Assembly (NCBI GenBank): GCA_013530545.1
Contig: SPVA01000022.1
Coordinates: 1 to 64,000, forward strand
Reading direction: 5' to 3'
Origin: Acinetobacter lwoffii
Lineage (GTDB): Bacteria > Pseudomonadota > Gammaproteobacteria > Pseudomonadales > Moraxellaceae
DNA: 64,000 nt
Numbering within the stretch: position 1 is the first letter of the stretch; each line of letters opens with the position of its first letter. This document shows, piece after piece, positions 58,014-64,000 of this stretch. The notes beneath the pieces are model-generated. The model did not search any database and had not been told where the DNA came from. It was given only the letters and a program-made list of their open reading frames with translations. The position numbers and the translations under genes were made by a program.

Positions 58014-60101
58014 GTGGATTTTAAAAATAAGCTCGGCACCGTTGATGCTCACAACCTAAACCTAAATTTCAAGCCTGATAATACTGACAGTCATAATATT
58101 ATTCTCAATTTTGAGCATCTGGCAGATGGTTCAACCAATCTCAATTTTGGAGATGATGTTTCTGCTGTAATCGATACAGTACTTGATACTGAGTTTACAT
58201 TTGAAGTCACAGCAGTTTATGCAGATAGCGGTGCAAATACTGCAGTCATAGACACGGTGCTCGACACTGAATTTAGCTTTGATGTTGTTGCTGTATTCAG
58301 TGAAAACACGGATATTACAGGCCGGGTCGATACGGTTTTAGATACCAATTTTAGTTTTGAAATTGAAGCGGTATTTAGTGAAAACCTGTGCACGATTGAT
58401 ACGGTTTTGGATACTGAATTTCAATTTGAGGTTATAGCGTTATTCGATATCAATCATCTGGTCGGAGTGTCTTATGGTTTTGATATGCGATATCAGAAGG
58501 CGATTGCAGCCTTGAGCACCACAGAAATACCGTGGGCCAAGCCGATATTAAGAGTCTCAAATGAGGCTCTTTTTTATGATCAAGGCTTGGTGATTTCCAC
58601 TCAGACAAATATTCAGTATGAGCAAGCAGGGTCATTAACCCGGGCGATTAGATCCACACATGAGCAAGCAACCGGTTTAAGTTCAGATGCGTATGTGATT
58701 TGGAAAGAGGGTGATAAGCGCTTTATTCATCAGCATTACTTGCATGAAGAAACGATCAAGTTGCGCCATAACCGGGAAACGGTCTGGCAGGAGATGATCC
58801 GCAAGCGTAAGACCTTGACCTATTCACATGAGGTGGCTCAAGTCTTTGAGCATCGCTTTTCATTCGAGTGGGATAGAGGCCTTGAGATTGTCACCAAGTC
58901 AGATTTGCCGTGGGATAAAGCCAAAGCGATTCATTACCGCAAGCATCCGGTTCAACCTTGGCCAAAGCCTGAAATACCCAAATACGAAGGCACGGGTGAT
59001 TTAAATTTTGTCTGCCTCTGTCATGACGTTGATTCACACAATGTTGTTTTAAATTTTGGTGCAGATGACTGTATTCCAGCGCTGCCAAAAAGGAACTGGT
59101 GGTATATCGTGAATACATTAACAGCCGAGCGACTGGATACCGGCGAGAAAATCAAAGTCATGGATGGCACCTATAGTACCAGCCGATCCCAATGGTGCTG
59201 GACTTACTCCATTACCGTGGCTCATACTGAAAAAGAGAAGTTGCAGCCGATTGACGGCAAGCCAGTCATTTTAAAAGTCATAATTAATGGATTTGAGCAT
59301 CATATCTTGCTTGAAGATCCAGAGGAAACTCGACGTTTTGCCAGTATCCTTTACACCTACCCGGGTCGAAGTGTTACAGCATTAAACTCGGGTAAATACG
59401 GGCCTACACGCTCATTTATCCAGGATAACGAGCGAACCTCAGTGCAACTGGTTCAAGCGGAATTGGATCGGGCACAATCAAATACTGTTCTGGACTGGAA
59501 ACTGATTGATGAACTGGGCTGGATCGTAGCGGTGGAGAGCCTAAGTTATGCAGAACTTGCACCAATCGATGCAATCAAGCAGGTCGTTGATGCAGGTGGT
59601 GGTTTTATCTATAGCCAGAAAGCAGGCAATACACTGACTGTCTTGCCCCGCTATCAGAAAGGTTATTGGGATGCGATGACGGTAGATGACTACGATATCT
59701 TGCTATCTGAAAGCGTTGTGATGCAGCAGAACATCAAACAGAACGATGAATATATTGCTGACTTCAATGCCATCACTGTAGTGAATAGCCGTAGCGGTGA
59801 AAGCCTGAAAGTGCAGCAGCGTGGCACTTCAGGTGATGTGCCGTTAGAAACAGTCACTGGCCCATTGTTTAACGTGGTATCGGGTGCCAGTTACGGCAAA
59901 AATGAGCTGGTCAAAGCTAATATTCAGGAGCTGCATACCTTTGCTGATATTCCAGTAAGCTTCGATATTGGCGAGATGCTACCGGGTAAAACGATTGCGT
60001 TTAATGGCCAGTGGTGGGGTGTGATTGATTCGGTATCAGGTAGCTTTTCACATGAGAAGGTAAATGAAACCATTACAGTGGAGCGTATCAGCCGTGAATA
60101 A
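58014..60101 (+). CDS. large tail hub/host-specificity protein with N-terminal repeats
   Basis: A 695-residue protein from GTG 58014 (VDFKNKLGTVDAHNLNLNFK). The first 160 residues have four repeats containing DTVLDTEF or a near variant (IDTVLDTEFTFEVTAV etc.). LNF-type units occur at the start and again near residue 350 (SHNVVLNFGADD). The remainder, from about 180, is similar to tail-hub proteins (VTVAHTEKEKLQPIDGKPVI, LDWKLIDELGWIVAVESLSY). It likely forms the tail tip that binds the host. The only start codon in frame near the RBS is GTG. Confidence 0.65.
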   Translation: MDFKNKLGTVDAHNLNLNFKPDNTDSHNIILNFEHLADGSTNLNFGDDVSAVIDTVLDTEFTFEVTAVYADSGANTAVIDTVLDTEFSFDVVAVFSENTDITGRVDTVLDTNFSFEIEAVFSENLCTIDTVLDTEFQFEVIALFDINHLVGVSYGFDMRYQKAIAALSTTEIPWAKPILRVSNEALFYDQGLVISTQTNIQYEQAGSLTRAIRSTHEQATGLSSDAYVIWKEGDKRFIHQHYLHEETIKLRHNRETVWQEMIRKRKTLTYSHEVAQVFEHRFSFEWDRGLEIVTKSDLPWDKAKAIHYRKHPVQPWPKPEIPKYEGTGDLNFVCLCHDVDSHNVVLNFGADDCIPALPKRNWWYIVNTLTAERLDTGEKIKVMDGTYSTSRSQWCWTYSITVAHTEKEKLQPIDGKPVILKVIINGFEHHILLEDPEETRRFASILYTYPGRSVTALNSGKYGPTRSFIQDNERTSVQLVQAELDRAQSNTVLDWKLIDELGWIVAVESLSYAELAPIDAIKQVVDAGGGFIYSQKAGNTLTVLPRYQKGYWDAMTVDDYDILLSESVVMQQNIKQNDEYIADFNAITVVNSRSGESLKVQQRGTSGDVPLETVTGPLFNVVSGASYGKNELVKANIQELHTFADIPVSFDIGEMLPGKTIAFNGQWWGVIDSVSGSFSHEKVNETITVERISRE
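58165..58440 (+). repeat. four tandem repeats inside the tail hub gene
   Basis: Units beginning at about 58171, 58250, 58328 and 58396 encode Asp-Thr-Val-Leu-Asp-Thr-(Glu/Asn)-Phe followed by Phe-Glu/Asp-Val/Ile. The unit length is about 69-79 bases (23-26 residues), and the nucleotide copies have drifted. Confidence 0.7.
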
Positions 60102-60327
60102 TCCCTTATTTGAACTGCGCAAGCTGCTTAATCCTACCCATGCGGAATATATCGGCACCATCACATCAGTGAAACACCCAGAATACCGGGTGCAGATCGA
60201 TGGAGGATCTGGTCCAGTATTATGCACATCCGGCACTGCTTATAATTTAGGTGCCAGAGTATTTATCTCAAATCAGGTGATTTTAAGGCCAGCACCCACT
60301 GGCCAGCACTCAGAAATAGAAGTCTAA
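60094..60327 (+). CDS. small tail-region protein
   Basis: A 77-residue protein from GTG 60094 (VNNPLFELRKLLNPTHAEYI...), overlapping the hub gene by 8 bases. Beta-rich, with GGSGPVLCTSGTAYNLGARV, reminiscent of a small OB/SH3-like phage baseplate domain. Unknown. Confidence 0.55.
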   Translation: MNNPLFELRKLLNPTHAEYIGTITSVKHPEYRVQIDGGSGPVLCTSGTAYNLGARVFISNQVILRPAPTGQHSEIEV

Positions 60328-60343
60328 ATTTAACCAAATAACT

Positions 60344-60366
60344 GCACCTTTTTAGGTGCTTTTTTA
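60344..60366 (+). terminator. terminator before the lysis module
   Basis: GCACCT/AGGTGC hairpin followed by TTTTTT. Confidence 0.85.
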
Positions 60367-60407
60367 TTGCCAAACAATAGGGGTATGTATGACTAAAGGG
60401 GATGTAT

Positions 60408-60734
60408 ATGGACTTTCTTAGTCAGGTATTGGAAAGCATAAAGAGCCACTCACATATCCTTTTTACAGGTGTGCTGGGTGCCACTTTTGGCTTTCTCTTA
60501 AGCAAGGAGCCAACTCGGGATCGTTGGATAGGATTCTTTGCTGGCTTCATTTTATGTGTGGTCTTTGCTAAACCGGCAAGTTTATTTCTTGCTAGCGGTA
60601 ATTACCCAGAACTATTTGGTTTCATTCTGGGTGCTGCTGGTAAGAGTACAGCTGAAGCATTATTAAGTTTGGCTCGATCAAGAGTTCTTGGTTTAGTCAA
60701 AAAGGAGAATGAAGATGCTGCTAATCATAAGTAA
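60408..60734 (+). CDS. holin-like membrane protein
   Basis: A 108-residue protein with two to three membrane segments (HILFTGVLGATFGFLLSK, WIGFFAGFILCVVFAKPA) and a charged C-terminus (RSRVLGLVKKENEDAANHK). It precedes the lysozyme gene, which fits a holin or antiholin. ATG 60408 is preferred because AAAGGGG is then properly spaced. It overlaps the next gene. Confidence 0.6.
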   Translation: MDFLSQVLESIKSHSHILFTGVLGATFGFLLSKEPTRDRWIGFFAGFILCVVFAKPASLFLASGNYPELFGFILGAAGKSTAEALLSLARSRVLGLVKKENEDAANHK

Positions 60735-61011
60735 GACGGCATTGGTGTTATTTATAGTTTCATTTGCAATCATGGTGTTTCATCCAAAAATTCAACTACC
60801 AAAGCACATCGATTTTCTTTTGATGCTGTCAATTATTTTTGGGGTAGCACTCTTTGTAAAAGATGAATATTCGCCCAGTCCGGCCGGAACCCTTTTTTAC
60901 ACCACAGTAAGTATTTTATTCGCACTCTTTACCCGACAGCTCTATATTTGGGGTAAGGGTGGTGCACGTCCTAAATTTTTTAATACGGATAAAGGTGGTG
61001 ACAACCCATGA
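60715..61011 (+). CDS. membrane protein of the lysis module, possible holin
   Basis: A 98-residue hydrophobic protein (MLLIISKTALVLFIVSFAIM, DFLLMLSIIFGVALFVKDEY, GTLFYTTVSILFALFTRQLY). AAGGAG is seven bases before ATG 60715. Three membrane segments fit a class I holin-like layout. It overlaps the lysozyme start. Confidence 0.6.
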   Translation: MLLIISKTALVLFIVSFAIMVFHPKIQLPKHIDFLLMLSIIFGVALFVKDEYSPSPAGTLFYTTVSILFALFTRQLYIWGKGGARPKFFNTDKGGDNP

Positions 61012-61583
61012 AACATATTTTTGATTTCTTGCGAAAGATTAGCGGCGGCAAACTCACCCAGAAACAGGTTGATGCTGCTGACAAACTGATTGCAACTGCT
61101 TACGATGATGTCACCAGTATGCTGGGTATCGCTACGGATGAAATGAGCATCAGCCCAAGTGGTATTGATCTGATCCGTAATTTTGAAAGCCTACGGCTCA
61201 ATGCCTACGATGATGGCGTGGGGGTATGGACCATTGGTTATGGCACCACAAAATACCTAAATGGTATTCGTGTCAAAAAAGGGGATACCTGCACACTGGA
61301 ACAAGCCAAAAGCTACATGCAACATGACTTGAAAAAATTCGAGCAAACCGTCAATAGCGCAGTCAATGTTCCGATCAATCAGAATCAGTTTGATGCCTTG
61401 GTTTCATTGGCCTATAACATTGGACCTACCGCATTTGAAGAATCCACTTTGGTCAAAAGGCTGAATGAGAAAAATTATAAGGCGGCAGCTGATCAATTTG
61501 GCTTATGGGTAAATGCTCGTGGCAAACGCCTGCAAGGTCTGGTGAATCGCAGGAAAATTGAAATGGAGTTATTTTTAAAATGA
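61008..61583 (+). CDS. phage lysozyme (GH24 endolysin)
   Basis: A 191-residue muramidase. The T4-type catalytic triad is visible: Glu 60 in RNFESLRLNAYDD, Asp 69 and Thr 75 in WTIGYGTT. The C-terminal part (FDALVSLAYNIGPTAFEEST, LPRRRKIEMELFL-like VNRRKIEMELFLK) completes the fold. About 45 residues precede the domain and lack a standard signal peptide, so release by holin is likely. Intact lysis gene. Confidence 0.92.
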   Translation: MKHIFDFLRKISGGKLTQKQVDAADKLIATAYDDVTSMLGIATDEMSISPSGIDLIRNFESLRLNAYDDGVGVWTIGYGTTKYLNGIRVKKGDTCTLEQAKSYMQHDLKKFEQTVNSAVNVPINQNQFDALVSLAYNIGPTAFEESTLVKRLNEKNYKAAADQFGLWVNARGKRLQGLVNRRKIEMELFLK

Positions 61584-61954
61584 CTCTAAATCTATTATGG
61601 AAATATAAACACTGGATCGCAATTGCGGTCTTTTTCTTTTTATGGCTAGGGCAAGTTGCTTACACCAATCACTTAAGCGGAAAGCTGCGCAAGGCTGGTG
61701 AGCAGTGCACGATAAAAATTCAGAAAATAGAGCAAAACCATCTCAAAGCTCTAACCCATAAACAAAATCAAATTAACCAGATGAGTGCGGATTATGAAGC
61801 AGCAAAATCAGAGCAGCACGTGCAAGTCGAAACAGTTACGCGTGAAGTGCAAAAGATCATTGATCGTCCTGTGTATCTCAACCATTGCTTTGATGATGAT
61901 GGCCTGCAGCAACTCAACTCACTTATCACCAGTGGTGCCAGTAAACCTCCTTGA
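61580..61954 (+). CDS. Rz-like inner-membrane spanin
   Basis: A 124-residue protein with an N-terminal membrane segment (HWIAIAVFFFLWLGQVAYTN) and a long periplasmic coiled coil (KIQKIEQNHLKALTHKQNQI). It is the inner-membrane spanin that works with the outer-membrane Rz1 to fuse the membranes at lysis. It overlaps the lysozyme by 4 bases and contains the Rz1 gene in another frame. Confidence 0.82.
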   Translation: MTLNLLWKYKHWIAIAVFFFLWLGQVAYTNHLSGKLRKAGEQCTIKIQKIEQNHLKALTHKQNQINQMSADYEAAKSEQHVQVETVTREVQKIIDRPVYLNHCFDDDGLQQLNSLITSGASKPP

Positions 61955-62084
61955 GTCTTGCCCTGATTTGCAAAAACTGGAATCAGGGCAGGGTAAGGTT
62001 GTTTTGGTCTGGTCTATTGATACAGTAGCTAAATATAGCGACTGCAAAGCGCGTCATGCTGCTATTGTGAAAGTTCTTAAATAA
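61842..62084 (+). CDS. Rz1-like outer-membrane lipoprotein spanin, nested in Rz
   Basis: In the +1 frame a short lipoprotein begins inside Rz: VKCKRSLIVLCISTIALMMM then Ala-Cys-Ser, with a lipobox at the Cys. It continues past the Rz stop with a Pro-containing segment (HLSPVVPVNLLESCP). The start could be GTG 61842 or an upstream ATG 61794; no strong ribosome site is seen. The Rz/Rz1 nesting is typical and supports function. Confidence 0.78.
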   Translation: MKCKRSLIVLCISTIALMMMACSNSTHLSPVVPVNLLESCPDLQKLESGQGKVVLVWSIDTVAKYSDCKARHAAIVKVLK

Positions 62085-62131
62085 GACTGAATAACTCACT
62101 AGAGAACAATATTCTAATAAAATAGATAAAT

Positions 62132-62156
62132 GCCCTCAAATGAGGGCTTTGTTTTT
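62132..62156 (+). terminator. terminator after the lysis module
   Basis: GCCCTC/GAGGGC around AAAT, then TTTGTTTTTT. It closes the late operon. Confidence 0.85.
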
Positions 62157-62175
62157 TACTTTAATAAATAGTTCC

Positions 62176-62391
62176 TCAATAATAAAAATAAGGGTCTTGA
62201 TTATTTCTAGCCACTTTATTGCACTCTTTACACCTAATACTCTCTATAGAATAGAGTCCACGAGTTTGCTTACCTTCGGCAGCAGCAATAAGATAAAAGT
62301 GCTGAGTATCGTTAAAACTATAGTCATCCCATGCTCCACAAACAGAACACTTAATAATTTTTCTATCGCAGTAAATGTGCGGCTTTTCCAT
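62176..62391 (-). CDS. small zinc-ribbon protein
   Basis: A 71-residue protein (MEKPHIYCDRKIIKCSVCGA...). Two Cys-x2-Cys pairs (CSVC and CKEC), plus an extra Cys near the N-terminus, are the marks of a zinc ribbon. It is transcribed leftward between the lysis module and integrase and has GAGGAAAT before its start. A moron-like gene of unknown function. Confidence 0.6.
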   Translation of the reverse strand: MEKPHIYCDRKIIKCSVCGAWDDYSFNDTQHFYLIAAAEGKQTRGLYSIESIRCKECNKVARNNQDPYFYY

Positions 62392-62505
62392 TATATTTCC
62401 TCATTATTAAAAAATTTCTAAATTCTTCTATAAATATAAAGCTCACAGTTAAGGGTATCGACTTTAACTTAGTCGGAATTTTGATATAAAAACCTTAACT
62501 TCAAT

Positions 62506-63720
62506 TTACTCCCTCCATCCATCCACAATATCAGCCCAGTCCTGCATCATTTTTCTACGATCTGCTAAATACTTGGCATGGTTATACGATGCACGTGTTT
62601 TATTCTCATCAGCGTGAGCCAGTTGAGTCTCGATCCACTTTTCATCATAACCAAGCTCATTCAATAGGGTGGATGCCGTAGCGCGGAAATCATGTGCTGT
62701 GACATTCTGCATAATGTACTGCAAGGCTCTATTAATTGTAGTAGCTGGCATCATCCCGCCATTATAGACACCTTCAAAAACATATTTTTTTCGGCCTGTG
62801 AGTTTCTTTTGTTTAAGTAAAAGTTGATAAACCTGCTCAGACATTGGAACCACATGCGTTCTATTTTTCTTGGTCAGTCGCATGCCTTTTTTAAGCTGCT
62901 CCCGGGTTTGTTTTTCAAAAGTAATAGTCCTTTCCTCAAAATCAATAAATGACCATTGAAGTCGGCGCACCTCAATTGTACGAAGCATGGTATAGAACAA
63001 AAATAAAATAGAATTAACAGTTGATTCAGCACCGCCATAACTATCGATTCGCGCTCTAAACAGCTTTCTTTCAGCCAAGCTTAGCGGTCTTGCATGCTCA
63101 ACATCAGGTCGTGCAATAACTTCGCGTACCGCATATGTCGGATCGTTCTCAGCTCTTAGTGTCGCAATGGCATACCTCATCACAGAGCCAATCTTCTTTC
63201 TGTTTTCAATTGCTGTTACTTCGCCAGTGCCACGGTTATCCTGACCCTTAACGCGCTTTACTGTATTTTGCATGATCTTCAAAACGTCAGCAGAGGTCAC
63301 ATCTTTAATATTTTTATGTCCGATGACTTTGTAGATATCCTTTTCCATTGCCCGATGAAAAGCGTCAATATAAGTTTGTGATTTATCCTTTAGGCGATCC
63401 GCAGCATATTCCTTTGCGATTGCCTCAAAACTGTTTTCATCACAAAGCAGGGCAGCCTTTTCTTGTTGGCGATGCACAGCTGGATCAATGTTGTTGGCAA
63501 GCAGTGATTTGATTTCATCTTGCTTTTGACGAGCCTCGGCTAAGCTTACAATAGGGTATTCACCCAGACTGATCATTGAGGCTTTTCCTGCATACCGATA
63601 ACGCACACGCCACAGTTTTGTACCGGTCGAACGAACCTCAATACACAGCCCACCCTGATCAGCAATACGGTATGCTTTTTCCATTGGTTTTAGTTTTTTT
63701 AGCTTGGTATCGTTAAGCAT
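62506..63720 (-). CDS. P4-type tyrosine integrase
   Basis: A 404-residue site-specific recombinase. The N-terminal arm-binding domain (DUF4102-like) spans residues 1-85 (RIADQGGLCIEVRSTGTKLW, SLGEYPIVSLAEARQK). The core-binding and catalytic parts follow: Arg 247 (MLRTIEVRRL), His 343 and Arg 346 (HDFRATAST), His 369 (LAHAD) and the nucleophile Tyr 379 (RASYNHAK). All key residues are present, so excision should be possible. It faces inward with its start 27 bases from attR, and the outside sequence now supplies its promoter. Confidence 0.95.
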   Translation of the reverse strand: MLNDTKLKKLKPMEKAYRIADQGGLCIEVRSTGTKLWRVRYRYAGKASMISLGEYPIVSLAEARQKQDEIKSLLANNIDPAVHRQQEKAALLCDENSFEAIAKEYAADRLKDKSQTYIDAFHRAMEKDIYKVIGHKNIKDVTSADVLKIMQNTVKRVKGQDNRGTGEVTAIENRKKIGSVMRYAIATLRAENDPTYAVREVIARPDVEHARPLSLAERKLFRARIDSYGGAESTVNSILFLFYTMLRTIEVRRLQWSFIDFEERTITFEKQTREQLKKGMRLTKKNRTHVVPMSEQVYQLLLKQKKLTGRKKYVFEGVYNGGMMPATTINRALQYIMQNVTAHDFRATASTLLNELGYDEKWIETQLAHADENKTRASYNHAKYLADRRKMMQDWADIVDGWRE

Positions 63721-63746
63721 GTGAGTAACGCAAAAGATTAAATATT
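63721..63746. promoter_or_regulatory. inverted attachment box at the integrase start
   Basis: GTGAGTAAC (63721-63729), touching the integrase start codon, is the reverse complement of the GTTACTCAC boxes in attR. It may be an extra integrase-binding arm site or an autorepression site. Confidence 0.4.
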
Positions 63747-63767
63747 GTTACTCACTATATTACTCAC
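63747..63767 (+). other. attR: right prophage attachment repeat
   Basis: GTTACTCAC-TAT-ATTACTCAC, 20 of 21 bases identical to attL and in the same direction. It lies immediately beyond the integrase gene, the expected right border of the prophage. Confidence 0.75.
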
Positions 63768-64000
63768 AAAAGTGATTAATACAATTTAATTCTATTTTAT
63801 GGTATTTAAGCCGAAACGATTGATAATAAAGACATGTAGATTTTAGTTTAATGGCATTTTACAGTATTTAATTATTATGATAATTCTCGATCATTAAAAG
63901 CATGAGCTTAACCTATTGAAATTAATGCACTTAACTGTGCTAATGTTGTCCAGATCGTACTTTATTTATACGTGTTGCAAGCACTTGCCTGACACAACTA
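63768..64000. other. right chromosomal flank without supported genes
   Basis: About 230 AT-rich bases outside the prophage. I see no ORF or tRNA. It should originally have been joined to the trpG upstream region, so it may hold the ancestral trpGDC promoter side. Confidence 0.4.

Noticed and set aside
62140-62421. plus-strand ORF of 93 residues
   Set aside because: It is a shadow of the minus-strand zinc-ribbon gene, which has Cys-x2-Cys pairs and a better start.
15345-63767. CRISPR array or insertion sequence in the prophage
   Set aside because: I see no regular direct repeats with unique spacers and no transposase or terminal inverted repeats in any frame.

Overview
The window looks like a chromosome segment of an Acinetobacter species (Gammaproteobacteria, moderately low GC). 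Support comes from the free-standing trpG-trpD-trpC block, the neighbouring folE, hemE and Smr genes, the DUF817, DUF3015, DUF4105 and DUF4385 proteins, and a P4-type integrase with Acinetobacter-like phage genes. I cannot fix the species.

Layout. Bases 1-115 hold only the 3' part of a tRNA-Ser(UGA) gene, probably the edge of another integrated element lying outside the window. Bases 246-15344 are ordinary chromosome: a methyltransferase, a pirin, an L,D-transpeptidase, hemE, a DUF817 membrane protein, a DUF3015 and DUF4105 pair, a globin-coupled diguanylate cyclase, DUF4385, a Lys/Ser-rich histone-like protein, folE, an Smr protein, and trpC-trpD-trpG.

A prophage of about 48.4 kb runs from a direct repeat at 15397-15417 to its near-identical copy at 63747-63767. 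It is inserted 53 bp upstream of trpG. Its leftward operon (15463-20386) carries an excisionase-like gene, a RecA/Sak4-like ATPase and small unknowns. Next come accessory genes: an MliC-like lipoprotein, a small lipoprotein, and an AT-rich three-gene cassette (PD-(D/E)XK nuclease-like sce7726, sce7725, and an RES-domain protein) that looks like a defence or toxin module. The immunity region has a self-cleaving CI-type repressor facing Cro, a CII-like protein, an antirepressor, YdaU-like and P-like replication genes, two unknown small genes, a nuclease and an antiterminator Q. The same TTAAC-N4-GTTAA operator sits at the cro/cI region and over the leftward promoter, giving lambda-like OR and OL.

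Downstream of Q lie a late promoter with an early terminator, two tiny ORFs, a strongly structured candidate RNA (31891-32060), HicAB and a second nuclease. Then comes a Mu/D3112-like head module (terminase, DUF935 portal, F-like protein, protease/scaffold, major capsid protein, DUF1320, gpG, gp37). It is followed by a non-contractile-type tail module, holin-like membrane proteins, a GH24 lysozyme, Rz/Rz1 and the integrase. So a Mu-like capsid is joined to lambda-like control and site-specific integration. Four prophage genes are interrupted by small frame changes: an HTH protein, the portal, the decoration protein and gp37. Three of them fit the loss of one base in a homopolymer, so they are either sequencing errors or recent decay. 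The prophage is otherwise complete in layout.
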